Source of the DNA: DATFKA01 sp042095835 | GTDB taxonomy: Bacteria; Bacteroidota; Bacteroidia; Chitinophagales; Saprospiraceae | DNA length: 32,342 bases | Reading direction: 5' to 3' | Assembly (NCBI GenBank): GCA_042095835.1 | Contig: JBELML010000068.1 | Span: 1-32,342 of the forward strand | Shown: positions 1 through 8,550 of the stretch, piece after piece | Position numbering within the stretch: the stretch's first letter is position 1 | Layout of the letters: every line of letters begins with the position of its first letter | Made by a program: the position numbers and the translations under genes | The notes under the pieces: generated by a model | Seen by the model: the letters and a program-made list of their open reading frames with translations, nothing else | What the model was told of the DNA's origin: nothing | Database searches by the model: none

Positions 1-200
1 TCCCTTATATGGTTATGCATTATGTGGTATGTGGTATGTGTTATGTGCTATGTATTATGTGGTTCAGGATTTCTATGTTTCCTATCTGCCCTATGTGGTT
101 CAAAAAACCTTAAATGCCCTTATAATCCCTTATATGGTTATGCATTATGTGGTATGTGGTATGTGGTATGTGCTATATGTCAGAAACCAGGTGCTAGGTT
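1..200. repeat. TATGTGG-type microsatellite with 125-bp periodic duplication
   Basis: The sequence is built from variants of TATGTGG/TATGTG. A 40-base block at 1-40 recurs identically at 126-165, giving a 125-bp period, and the copies diverge after that. Between them, TATGTGGTTC-like units recur less regularly. The block begins at the window edge, so the array may extend further left. It lies just past the stop codon of the leftward oxidoreductase gene. Open frames through it are low-complexity and also run antisense into that gene, so I treat it as non-coding. Confidence 0.8.
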
Positions 201-220
201 TGTATTATTTACACCATTCT

Positions 221-2338
221 TCACTCCGCGTCTATCGAGCTATTTAAGACCTCTACTGGAAGTGCGCTTAGGGCTGCATTCCCGCATAAATCATCCAGGG
301 CCTCTTGATCGGCTAGATCAGCATAGCTGGCCCCCGCATTTTGAGCAGCGACTCGCTGTGCAGTTCCTGACCGATTATGGCCCCAACCGTGCGGTATACA
401 GATGGTACCCAATCCAACCTCTTCGGTAATTTCTGCTTGTATTTCGATTTCGCCAATTCTACTTTTGACCGTCACTTTTTGGCCGTCTTCTACATGGCGC
501 TTTTGAGCGTCAATGGGATGGATTTGAGCCGTACAAATCACTGGTCCTTTGACCATGCGCTCGCTATTATGTAGCCAACTATTCATAGATCGGAGGCTTC
601 TGCGACTAATCAACAATAGTTGGTCTAATGCAGGCACAGAGGCTTGTGCTAATCTCTGAAAATCTTTTTGATAAAGCTCAGGAAACAGATCGATTAGAGG
701 CTCCTGGTTTTGCAGCTTTTGTGCTAGTGCTTGTGGCATCAAGGGTCCGAGATCGATTCCGTGAGGATGTTTCTTGAGCTCTGCAATTGTATAGGCATGA
801 GGCCCTTGGCTCAGCATAAAATCTAGCGTTTGCTCGAGATTAGGTCTTTGTTTTGGTTCAAAAGGTACACCGGCTCGTTTGGCTTTTTCTTTTTCAAGGG
901 CCGTTAGGAGCTGATCAAAGATTTCATAATCAAATAGGGCACCCTCTGCCTTTTCTACCGAAGGTTCTGAGAACTTTATGGTATTCCTAATCGCATAGTT
1001 CTGGAAAAACATACTAAAATGAGCCGTTTCCAAACCAGTGGCAGGGGGCAGAATGATATCCGCATGGCGAGTAGTCTCATTGAGGTAAATATCAAAAGAA
1101 ACCATAAAATCTAAACTCGACAGCGCTTCATCCATTTGCTTACCATTGGTACCCGCTAAAACGATATTCCCGCAAGAAGTAATCATAGCTTTAATCTGGC
1201 CCTCTCCTGGCTCCAGGATTTCTTCTGCGAGTGCAGCAACGGGCAACTCTCCTGCAAATTCAGGCAACTGCCGTACTCGACTATGCCAGCGGGCAAAACG
1301 CTTCTTCTTTTTGCGGTTGACCGCGAGCGGTATTCCAGGGTTAGAAAAAAGCACACCACCCTCTTTATTGAAATTCCCCGTGAGGATATTAATGACATTG
1401 ATCGCCCATTGGCTCAATGCTCCAAAACTTGTAATTGAAACGCCCAATCGACCGTAAATGACGGCGGAATCTGCCGCAAGAAAGTCCTCAAATAGCTGGA
1501 TCAGACTTTCTGCTGTAATGCCAGTTTGGGCTACTGCTTTTGCAATAGTATAGGGGGCTACTGCTTTTGCAATTTCTTGAATCTGAGCCATGTCGACCAC
1601 AGAACTAGTCGTCTCTAAATCAACTCGATCCTTGTCAATAATATAGTTGATCATAGCCAATAACAGCCAAATATCTGTACCTGGTCTAATAAAAAGATGC
1701 TGACTAGCTTTTCGGGCCGTTCTGGTAAACCGCGGATCAATCACTACGACCTTACCATCTCGCTCCTGAATACCGCGCATCTGACCGACGATGTCTGGAG
1801 CAGTCATCATCGAGCCATTGGATACCACCGGATTGCCCCCTAAAATCAGCCAAAATTGCGTTCGATTGAGATCGGGAATAGGGATCATGTGCATACTGCC
1901 AAACATATATTCGGCAGCCAAATGATGTGGTAATTGGTCTAGAGAAGTCGCTGAGTAGCGATTTTTTGTTTGTAACGTTTTGAAAAAGGGCAAAGCCCCC
2001 AGGATGGTACCAATATTATGGACACTCGGATTGCCCTGGTATATACCGAGGGCATCTTTCCCATAAGACTCTTGGATATCCAATAAGCGCTCCGCTGTGT
2101 ACTGAAAAGCCTCTTCCCAGGAGATTTGTTTCCATTCTCCATTTACTTTCCTAATCGGATATTTCAGTCGATCTGGATCTTCGTGTACATCTTTCAAAGC
2201 ATAAGCTTTGGGGCAAATATGGCCTTGACTAAAGGGATCCAGTTTATCTGGACGAATCGCCACGGCCTGATTATTTTCAACTTCCACTTCGATGCCACAC
2301 ATGGCTTCACAGATATTACAGATGCGGTACTTTTTCAA
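221..2338 (-). CDS. Molybdopterin-dependent oxidoreductase with N-terminal 4Fe-4S cluster
   Basis: This 705-aa protein belongs to the formate dehydrogenase/DMSO reductase (bis-MGD) superfamily. The N-terminus has Cys7, Cys10, Cys14 and Cys42 (C-x2-C-x3-C-x27-C), the usual 4Fe-4S ligands, followed by CPKAYAL. The C-terminal part (about 590-690) looks like the molybdopterin dinucleotide-binding domain (HPIDAQKR, IPHGWGHNR). There is no twin-arginine signal, so it is probably cytoplasmic. Where formate dehydrogenases carry the Mo-ligating Cys/Sec I see a Ser/Thr/Asp-containing segment (SATSLDQ, 129-135), so a non-formate substrate is likely. The start is TTG: an in-frame stop lies five codons upstream, and the first internal ATG (Met13) would remove Cys7 and Cys10. 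It lies 57 bp after the MFS gene on the same strand and is likely co-transcribed. The substrate is unknown. Confidence 0.88.
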   Translation of the reverse strand: MKKYRICNICEAMCGIEVEVENNQAVAIRPDKLDPFSQGHICPKAYALKDVHEDPDRLKYPIRKVNGEWKQISWEEAFQYTAERLLDIQESYGKDALGIYQGNPSVHNIGTILGALPFFKTLQTKNRYSATSLDQLPHHLAAEYMFGSMHMIPIPDLNRTQFWLILGGNPVVSNGSMMTAPDIVGQMRGIQERDGKVVVIDPRFTRTARKASQHLFIRPGTDIWLLLAMINYIIDKDRVDLETTSSVVDMAQIQEIAKAVAPYTIAKAVAQTGITAESLIQLFEDFLAADSAVIYGRLGVSITSFGALSQWAINVINILTGNFNKEGGVLFSNPGIPLAVNRKKKKRFARWHSRVRQLPEFAGELPVAALAEEILEPGEGQIKAMITSCGNIVLAGTNGKQMDEALSSLDFMVSFDIYLNETTRHADIILPPATGLETAHFSMFFQNYAIRNTIKFSEPSVEKAEGALFDYEIFDQLLTALEKEKAKRAGVPFEPKQRPNLEQTLDFMLSQGPHAYTIAELKKHPHGIDLGPLMPQALAQKLQNQEPLIDLFPELYQKDFQRLAQASVPALDQLLLISRRSLRSMNSWLHNSERMVKGPVICTAQIHPIDAQKRHVEDGQKVTVKSRIGEIEIQAEITEEVGLGTICIPHGWGHNRSGTAQRVAAQNAGASYADLADQEALDDLCGNAALSALPVEVLNSSIDAE

Positions 2339-2395
2339 TGACTTAGTGGGTTAATGAGCTGATGAATGTAGGAATTTATTTTTAATATTATAAAG

Positions 2396-3727
2396 CTACT
2401 CTCTTACTAATCGCTTTTCTAGTTCCTCCAGGGGTACCCCTTTGGTTTCTGGCATGATAAAGAGGACAAAAAGCAACTGCAAGCCCATCATAATGGCAAA
2501 AAAGACAAACACCGTCGTTGTGGAAAAGGCTTCGAGTACGGGCAGTGTTATCATCGTTATGAGGGCAGCAAATACCCAATGCGTACCAGAGCCCCAGGCC
2601 ATACCAAAAGCTCTAACTTTGTTTGGAAAAATTTCAGAGATAAACACCCATATTACAGCTCCTTGCCCAATGGCATGTGCGCCTACAAATGCACATACAA
2701 AAGCAACAACTATAAATCCTTGCGCTCCGGTTGCAAAAGCCCATGCCACTCCGGAAAGGGTTAAAATATATCCAATTGAACCAATGATCATCAATTGTTT
2801 TCTACCCAAACGATCAATAAGCACCATACCTAAAAGCGTAAAGACTAGATTAACGATACCTATGGGTACCGAAGCGCCCAATACATTATCAGCAGCAATA
2901 CCTGCTTCAGTGAAAATTCTAGGCGCGTAATAGAGTACAAAATTGATACCCGATGCTTGATTGAAAAAGGCCAGTAAAAAGGCCAAGAGCAAAGGAATAT
3001 TATACTTGCCTGAGAAAAAACCTGTACTACTAGCAGAAGTGCTGGCATCTGAACTTTTAACTTCCTGAATCATAGCTTCCACATTTTCATTCGGATAAAG
3101 CTGCTGAAGAATTTTCCCAGCACTTGCCTCATCTTGTTTCTTCAGGATCAACCATCTTGGACTGTTGGGAACACCCATCACCATTAGGGTATAAATTAGA
3201 GCGGGTACGCCTTCAATACCGAGCATATATCTCCAGGCATTCTCTCCTAAACTACTGCCTAACGCATAATTAGAGAGAAAGGCAATCAAGATACCAAACA
3301 CAATATTGAATTGATACAAAGCGACCAATCGACCTCTCTTGTCCGCTGGTGCAATTTCTGAAATGTATATTGGCGCAGCTACCGAAGAAGCACCAACACC
3401 TAAACCTCCAATAAACCTAAAGAAAGAAAAGACATAAGGATCAGTTGCTAAACCCGAACCAAAAGCGGAGACAGCATATAATACACCGATCCAAAACAAG
3501 GTACGTTTTCGACCAAAGATGTTACAGGGAATTCCACCCAGCAAGGCGCCAACCACCGTTCCCCAAAGCGCCATCGACATAATAAAGGTACTATGAAACC
3601 AAGGAGATGTGCCCCATAATTGTTGAATTGGTTGATCAGCTCCCGATATAACAATGGTATCAAATCCGAAAAGAAATCCGGCGAGCGCAACCGTGATCGC
3701 CCAGTAATTCAATTTACTTTGTTTCAT
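2396..3727 (-). CDS. MFS sugar porter (sugar:H+ symporter family)
   Basis: A roughly 443-aa inner-membrane permease of the sugar porter branch of the major facilitator superfamily (XylE/GLUT-like), with about 12 hydrophobic segments. Visible family marks are GRKRT in the loop between TM2 and TM3, RFIGGLGVGASS and PIYISEIAP in TM4, NSPRWLI before the central loop, NQASGINFVLYYAP in TM7, DRLGRKQLM in the TM8-9 loop, and a C-terminal PETKGVPLEELE. Together these are a near-complete sugar-porter signature. I chose the ATG at 3727 (MKQSKLNYW); an upstream ATG at 3748 would add seven residues. It is first in a leftward pair with the molybdo-oxidoreductase. Substrate identity (hexose, pentose or polyol) cannot be read from the sequence. 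Confidence 0.92.
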   Translation of the reverse strand: MKQSKLNYWAITVALAGFLFGFDTIVISGADQPIQQLWGTSPWFHSTFIMSMALWGTVVGALLGGIPCNIFGRKRTLFWIGVLYAVSAFGSGLATDPYVFSFFRFIGGLGVGASSVAAPIYISEIAPADKRGRLVALYQFNIVFGILIAFLSNYALGSSLGENAWRYMLGIEGVPALIYTLMVMGVPNSPRWLILKKQDEASAGKILQQLYPNENVEAMIQEVKSSDASTSASSTGFFSGKYNIPLLLAFLLAFFNQASGINFVLYYAPRIFTEAGIAADNVLGASVPIGIVNLVFTLLGMVLIDRLGRKQLMIIGSIGYILTLSGVAWAFATGAQGFIVVAFVCAFVGAHAIGQGAVIWVFISEIFPNKVRAFGMAWGSGTHWVFAALITMITLPVLEAFSTTTVFVFFAIMMGLQLLFVLFIMPETKGVPLEELEKRLVRE

Positions 3728-4002
3728 CTGTTTAAAATTTTTGCACATGCTTGAAAGCTATGTTTTTGCAGAAATTTTAAACATCTGCAACCGCTTCGCT
3801 TTATTCACTTACGTGTTAATGATTTTTAAAGGAGTTCATGAATCTTCGATTGCACATAATCTTTTTTAATCATCACCGTTTGGTGATTTTATGATTAAAT
3901 AAGATCATGCTCATTTCATCTGTTTAGAGTCTATTTAATGAGTGAATGGGTGAATGACTGATAAAGACATCTAGGACTCCAATCACCAATGCTAAATATT
4001 AA
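3728..4002. other. Divergent intergenic region, left part
   Basis: AT-rich DNA upstream of the leftward MFS gene, with no credible ORF. There is a small hairpin, ATCACC/GGTGAT with loop GTTT (3872-3887), of unknown role. A near-match to the Bacteroidota -7 element on the minus strand (TAGCTTTC, around 3754-3761) could serve the MFS gene, but the last base is wrong. The segment ends at the 9-bp direct repeat that flanks the MITE-like element. Confidence 0.5.
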
Positions 4003-4269
4003 TAGGGCAAACGCACCAAAAAAAATTACACTGCAATTTTTTATAAATTCAACTAAAACTTCAATTCAAAACCGCTCTAGCATCTTTCCCGAATTTACTT
4101 CGGGATCATTCGATACAAAAACGAAGCAAAAAAATCTTGCCTAGCCAAACTCGCTCCGCTCAAACAATGCCTAGGCGGCCTCCCGCACTTCACTTATGAC
4201 CTTTTTTACACTTAAATTTCGAGTAATAGACATTTCTTTTTCAGTTTTTATTTTAATGCGTTTGTTCTA
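4003..4269 (+). mobile_element. MITE-like element, copy A, with 9-bp target site duplication
   Basis: A 267-bp non-coding element. It starts TAGGGCAAACGCA and ends TGCGTTTGTTCTA, so the 13-bp terminal inverted repeats match at 11 of 13 positions. It is flanked on both sides by AAATATTAA (3994-4002 and 4270-4278), a perfect 9-bp direct repeat that fits a target site duplication. A second copy lies at 28966-29219 in the same orientation. The core at 4107-4191 is identical base for base in both copies and contains GCCTAG/CTAGGC stem arms; the AT-rich flanks differ more. Unlike copy B, it carries a TCCCGAA-TTTAC-TTCGGGA hairpin (4087-4105). It has no ORF, so it would need a transposase supplied in trans. 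The right end lies about 170 bp upstream of the EamA gene. Confidence 0.8.
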
Positions 4270-4413
4270 AAATATTAAAGGTAGTTAAATTTGATTTTTT
4301 GCCAATTATTATCTTGCAGAATTGATCAACGACCACTGTATCCATTGAATACTGATCGGATCATCTTCCAAAATGCATCAAATTTTCTCTTTTAAACCCC
4401 ACCTTATTTTATC

Positions 4414-4421
4414 TACCTTTG
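4414..4421 (+). promoter_or_regulatory. Bacteroidota -7 promoter element (TACCTTTG)
   Basis: TACCTTTG matches the TAnnTTTG -7 consensus of the Bacteroidota primary sigma factor and ends 20 bp before the EamA start codon. No clear TTG is present at the -33 distance, so only half of the promoter is supported. Confidence 0.5.
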
Positions 4422-4441
4422 CCAGCTCAAATCACTAAGCT

Positions 4442-5332
4442 ATGTCAAAAGCAGACCGCCTTGTCTCAGAAAACACACGTAACTGGCTGGCCTTATTGGT
4501 CTTGAGCTTAGTATGGGGAACCTCTTTTATCCTGATCAAAAAGAGCTTAATCGCTTTTTCTGCGACTCAAGTAGCTTGCTTACGCATGTCGTTTTCTGCG
4601 ATTGCTTTTGTCCCCTTAGTGATTGTGCAGTGGTCTAAGATTGATTGGTCCAGACTGGGATACCTACTAGCAGTTGGTCTGACAGGTACTGCTTTGCCAG
4701 CCTTGTTTTTCTCAACAGCTCAAACCCAAATTAGTAGCTCTCTGGCAGGTATTCTTAATTCTTTAAGCCCACTATTTACGCTGCTACTTGGAATAGCTTT
4801 TTTCAAAATGGCTTATCAATGGTCAAAAGCCTTGGGTGTGATTTTAGGTTTATTAGGAGCCAGCATCTTGATCTTAATGAGTAATCGCACTGGCGTCAGT
4901 GGTGACATTTGGTACGCTTTATTGGTCGTACTGGCGGCACTTTGCTACGGCACAAGTGGCAACTTAGTAGGTGCTTACCTCAAAGACATGAATTCTTTGA
5001 TAATTGCTGCTACCTCCTTTGGATTAGTAGGCATTCCCGGTTTAATCTACCTATTCGCAGGTACAGATTTTGTCCATCGAATGCAGTTTGCTGATCACGC
5101 GTGGACCTCATTGGGCTACGTGGCACTACTTGCTCTCTTTGGTACCGTGGCCGCTTCAGTGCTATTCTTCAGATTAATCCAATGGACCTCTCCCCTTTTC
5201 AGTTCTACGGTTGCTTATTTAATCCCCATCGTAGCACTCCTTTGGGGCGCTATCGATGGCGAACCTATCTACTTATTCCATTTCGCAGGAATGGGCCTCA
5301 TCCTGATCGGCGTGTACTTGAGTCGGGGTTAA
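4442..5332 (+). CDS. EamA/DMT-family permease
   Basis: A 296-aa inner-membrane protein with about ten hydrophobic segments arranged as two EamA repeats (about 13-145 and 157-294). This is the usual length and topology for the drug/metabolite transporter superfamily. The first repeat opens with the characteristic LVWGTSFILIKKSL. The second half ends with the helix AYLIPIVALLWGAIDGEP, typical of RhaT/YdcZ-like members. The likely role is export of a metabolite or amino acid; the substrate cannot be inferred. It starts at ATG 4442, just after a TAnnTTTG element. It is convergent with EttA, with only 11 bp between the stop codons and no obvious terminator hairpin between them. Confidence 0.9.
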   Translation: MSKADRLVSENTRNWLALLVLSLVWGTSFILIKKSLIAFSATQVACLRMSFSAIAFVPLVIVQWSKIDWSRLGYLLAVGLTGTALPALFFSTAQTQISSSLAGILNSLSPLFTLLLGIAFFKMAYQWSKALGVILGLLGASILILMSNRTGVSGDIWYALLVVLAALCYGTSGNLVGAYLKDMNSLIIAATSFGLVGIPGLIYLFAGTDFVHRMQFADHAWTSLGYVALLALFGTVAASVLFFRLIQWTSPLFSSTVAYLIPIVALLWGAIDGEPIYLFHFAGMGLILIGVYLSRG

Positions 5333-5343
5333 GTAATGTCTAT

Positions 5344-7026
5344 TTAGCGATTAATTACATTCTTGAAGCGAGGCCTTTTAGGGGCCACATCGCCAAGCTT
5401 TTCTTTCTTCATGGCCTCATATCGAGAGTAGTTCCCTTCAAAGAACACTACTTCTGCCTCGTCTTCGAAAGATAGAATATGTGTGGCCAATCGATCAATA
5501 AACCAACGGTCATGCGAGATAATCAGGATACAGCCTGCAAAATTCTCTAGCGCATCTTCCAGAGCACGCAAGGTATTCACATCGATATCGTTGGTGGGCT
5601 CATCAAGCAGGAGTACATTCCCACCCTCGCGTAAAGTCATCGCTAGGTGCAGTCGATTGCGTTCTCCACCTGAAAGGACCTCCACTTTCTTTTGCTGATC
5701 AGCACCTGCAAAATTAAACCTGCTTAAATAAGCGCGTGCGTTGATGGTCGTATTCCCAACTTCAAGGATATCTAATCCATTGGAGACAACATCATAAACG
5801 GTTTTATTATCGTCTTTGAGTTGCTCATGACTTTGATCGACGTAGGCCACTTTGACCGTATCGCCAATGGTAATTGCGCCTTGATCAGGCTGTTCTTGCC
5901 CCATGATCATCCGAAAGAGCGTACTTTTCCCCACCCCGTTGGGTCCAATAATACCGACGATAGCATTCTTAGGAATATCAAAACTTAGGTTTTCATATAA
6001 GACACGGTCGCCATAACTTTTAGAGATATCTTTCACTTGTATCACCTCCTCACCTAAACGAGGCCCTGTCGGTATAAATATCTCAAGTTTCGACTCTTTA
6101 TCTTTGGAACCTTCATTTGCCATTTTCTCATAGGCATTCAGGCGTGCCTTACCTTTTGCCTGTCTGGCTTTCGGTGCCATTTTGATCCAATCGAGCTCCC
6201 GTTGTAGGGTTTTGCGTCTTTTGCTTTCTTGCTTTTCTTCCATTTCCATTCGCTTGGTCTTCTGTTCCAACCAAGAGGAATAGTTGCCTTCCCAAGGAAT
6301 ACCTTCACCACGATCCAGCTCTAGTATCCAACCCGCAACATTATCTAGGAAGTAACGATCGTGCGTAACCGCGATGACGGTACCAGGAAAGTTTTTGAGA
6401 TACTGCTCTAACCAGTGCACCGACTCCGCATCAAGGTGGTTGGTAGGCTCATCTAACAGTAGAATATCCGGATTACTCAGTAGCAAGCGAGCTAGGGCTA
6501 CCCGGCGGCGTTCCCCACCAGAAAGCACTTTCACCGAAGCATCATCAGGCGGACAGCGCAGCGCGTCCATTGCTGTATTGAGTCGATTGTCTAACTCCCA
6601 GGCATTTTGATGCTCGAGTTGCTCCATCAATTCGCCCTGTCTTTCGATGAGTTTATTCATTTCATCATCACTCATGGGTTCTGCGAATTTGGCATTAACC
6701 GCATCGTATTCCTTCATCAGATCTACAATTTCTTGTACACCTTCTTCGACGATTTCCCGTACAGTTTTATTCTCATCTAAAATAGGCTCTTGGTCGAGCA
6801 TACCAATTTTGTACTCTTTATTATCAAAGTTGATGGTGCCTTGAAAATTTTGGTCTTTGCCGGCAATAATTTTAAGCAAAGTCGATTTACCTGCTCCGTT
6901 TAAACCTAGCACCCCAATCTTTGCACCATAGAAAAAGCTCAGCCAAATATTATTCAGTACTTTTTTACCAGTAGAAAAGGTCTTTGAAACCCCTTCCATT
7001 GAAAAAATAATTTTGTGATCAGCCAT
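5344..7026 (-). CDS. ettA: Energy-dependent translational throttle protein EttA (ABC-F)
   Basis: A 560-aa soluble tandem ABC ATPase of the ABC-F family; E. coli EttA is about 555 aa. Domain 1 has Walker A GLNGAGKST (41-49), signature LSGGE (168-172) and Walker B LLLLDEPTNHLD (188-199). Domain 2 has GPNGVGKST (361-369), LSGGE (451-455) and LLLDEPTNDID. The charged linker at about 240-315 (MEMEEKQESKRRKTLQRELDW) is the P-site tRNA interaction motif region that contacts the ribosome in this family. There are no membrane segments. EttA binds the ribosomal E site and gates the first elongation step according to ATP/ADP ratio. The gene stands alone, leftward, with an AT-rich 250-bp upstream region shared with the divergent AraC regulator. 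Confidence 0.95.
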   Translation of the reverse strand: MADHKIIFSMEGVSKTFSTGKKVLNNIWLSFFYGAKIGVLGLNGAGKSTLLKIIAGKDQNFQGTINFDNKEYKIGMLDQEPILDENKTVREIVEEGVQEIVDLMKEYDAVNAKFAEPMSDDEMNKLIERQGELMEQLEHQNAWELDNRLNTAMDALRCPPDDASVKVLSGGERRRVALARLLLSNPDILLLDEPTNHLDAESVHWLEQYLKNFPGTVIAVTHDRYFLDNVAGWILELDRGEGIPWEGNYSSWLEQKTKRMEMEEKQESKRRKTLQRELDWIKMAPKARQAKGKARLNAYEKMANEGSKDKESKLEIFIPTGPRLGEEVIQVKDISKSYGDRVLYENLSFDIPKNAIVGIIGPNGVGKSTLFRMIMGQEQPDQGAITIGDTVKVAYVDQSHEQLKDDNKTVYDVVSNGLDILEVGNTTINARAYLSRFNFAGADQQKKVEVLSGGERNRLHLAMTLREGGNVLLLDEPTNDIDVNTLRALEDALENFAGCILIISHDRWFIDRLATHILSFEDEAEVVFFEGNYSRYEAMKKEKLGDVAPKRPRFKNVINR

Positions 7027-7234
7027 AATTAAATGAAGGAATTAATGATTTAATAAAATCTTGAATACGTGTTTAAACAAGGGTGTGTAAAATATTAAAA
7101 TATTTGGGATAGGACAATGTCTCGAAATGAATGAACCCATCAATTCTCGAATTTATACTATTCTTGATCTGATTTATTAGCATACTCCTTGCAATATTGG
7201 TTAGTTTTGAAAATCCGACTGTATTGAAGTATCG

Positions 7235-7242
7235 TAAGTTTG
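7235..7242 (+). promoter_or_regulatory. Bacteroidota -7 promoter element (TAAGTTTG)
   Basis: TAAGTTTG is an exact TAnnTTTG match, 36 bp before the ATG of the AraC-family gene. The nearest upstream TTG is 25 bp away, slightly outside the usual spacing. The rest of 7027-7278 is AT-rich; the only open frame in it (58-60 codons, minus strand) looks spurious. Confidence 0.45.
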
Positions 7243-7278
7243 GTAGCATTGCCAAATCGACAAAAGCATTAGATTTTT

Positions 7279-8466
7279 ATGTTGTATCTGACCTTCCCGA
7301 GTTTCAATTTATTCAGTATGCCTCTACTGATATTGGTGGTCCAGGGGTACCTTTTTGCCATTTTACTACTCAATAGATATCGCAAGCAAAACCATTTGTC
7401 TGATGTTTTTCTAGCTTTACTACTGATTATTACGGCCTACCAATGCACCTCCTATACCATAGGTTTCATGGATTGGTACGACACCTACCAAAATACCAAA
7501 ATCAATTATTACCTTATTGATGTGACATTAGCCATCGGGCCTACCTTATTTTTTTATATCCTGCTGATTACTCAACCCAACCGTGGGTTTAAGAAGCAAG
7601 ATTGGTGGCATTATGCTCCCTTTCTAGTCTGGACCGTTTATGAAATATTTGTTTGGGCTTTTGATAGTCAGCAAGCTGGCTACTGGGATACTCAAAATGG
7701 TTGGTGGCTTGAGAATGTTCAATTCCCCTATATCAGTCCTTTTCAGGAGGGCTTGGGTTATCTATCGAAGATTATTTACTTCACTTTTAGCATCCAAATT
7801 TTCTGGCAATATCAACAACGTGTGCGCGCTTTTTACTCCAATACCTATAAAGCAGAGCTGAGTTGGATTAGAAATTTCTTGATCATTTATTGCATTCTAC
7901 TATTTAGTATAACGACAATCATGAGTATGGTCAACGAGTTCATTTATGAACTCCATTGGCAACAAAGTTGGTGGGCCTTTTTAGCAACTGCTTTGACGGC
8001 TTATTACTTGGGGATGAGTGGCTACTTTAAAGATTTGAGCAAACTACTTTCTCTAACGGAAAAAACAGAGCAAAAGGAAAAAATCATCACGCCACAGCCC
8101 AGCGCCAAAGTCGATGATTCTGTCCTGGAGTGGAAGTATAAATTGGAGCAGATGATGGAAGAAGAAAAACCTTATCTAGATCCAGATTTAACTTTATCGC
8201 AGTTGGCCAAAAAAACGGGTTTACCCACAAACCAACTTTCGCATGTCATCAATGCTGGCTTTGGAAAAAACTTCAATGATTTCATCAATAGCTATCGAAT
8301 CGAAGAGATCAAAAAGCGGCTAGCAGCAGGCGAGCAAAAAGCGAAATCCTTCTTGGGAATTGCGCTCGATTGTGGCTTTAATAGTAAAGCGACCTTTAAT
8401 CGGACCTTTAAGAAGTTTACGCAGGTCTCGCCTTCAGAATTTAGCAGGAGATTGGCCTCAAATTAA
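7279..8466 (+). CDS. Membrane-anchored AraC-family transcriptional regulator
   Basis: A 395-aa protein in two parts. Residues about 1-250 form a seven-helix-like membrane region (for example MPLLILVVQGYLFAILLL, YLIDVTLAIGPTLFFYILLI, FLIIYCILLFSITTIMSMV). Residues about 290-392 are an AraC double helix-turn-helix domain: LTLSQLAKKTGLPTNQLSHVIN is the first HTH and FLGIALDCGFNSKATFNRTFKKFTQVSPSEF the second, with the highly conserved GF.S..FNR.FKK..G.SP-type ending. This sensor-plus-AraC layout is common in Bacteroidota. Its ligand is unknown. The start could be ATG 7279 or Met14 (7318). The GIN-domain gene begins 85 bp downstream on the same strand and is a reasonable, unproven target or partner. 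Confidence 0.9.
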   Translation: MLYLTFPSFNLFSMPLLILVVQGYLFAILLLNRYRKQNHLSDVFLALLLIITAYQCTSYTIGFMDWYDTYQNTKINYYLIDVTLAIGPTLFFYILLITQPNRGFKKQDWWHYAPFLVWTVYEIFVWAFDSQQAGYWDTQNGWWLENVQFPYISPFQEGLGYLSKIIYFTFSIQIFWQYQQRVRAFYSNTYKAELSWIRNFLIIYCILLFSITTIMSMVNEFIYELHWQQSWWAFLATALTAYYLGMSGYFKDLSKLLSLTEKTEQKEKIITPQPSAKVDDSVLEWKYKLEQMMEEEKPYLDPDLTLSQLAKKTGLPTNQLSHVINAGFGKNFNDFINSYRIEEIKKRLAAGEQKAKSFLGIALDCGFNSKATFNRTFKKFTQVSPSEFSRRLASN

Positions 8467-8550
8467 GATTTGAGACCATTTGGGACTTATTTGAGGCGAT
8501 TTTGCTGCCTAAATCGGGCACTTTTGGAGGGTAATCAAAATTGAACTAAC

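Noticed and set aside
22..429. 135-codon + strand ORF through the TATGTGG repeats
   Set aside because: It is low-complexity (Cys/Tyr/Val repeats from the microsatellite) and then runs antisense to the well-supported oxidoreductase gene.
3872..3887. Terminator at the ATCACC/GGTGAT hairpin
   Set aside because: The stem is short, the T-run is only four bases, and no gene ends nearby; it lies between divergent genes.
4003..4269. Integron attC site or group II intron end as an explanation for the repeated element
   Set aside because: I see no R/L box pattern of attC sites and no intron domain V/VI or reverse transcriptase. The inverted ends with a 9-bp direct repeat fit a MITE better.
7073..7255. 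60-codon minus-strand ORF upstream of ettA
   Set aside because: It starts with TTG (58 codons from ATG), shows no recognisable features, and overlaps the promoter region of the divergent AraC gene. It is short enough to occur by chance in AT-rich DNA.
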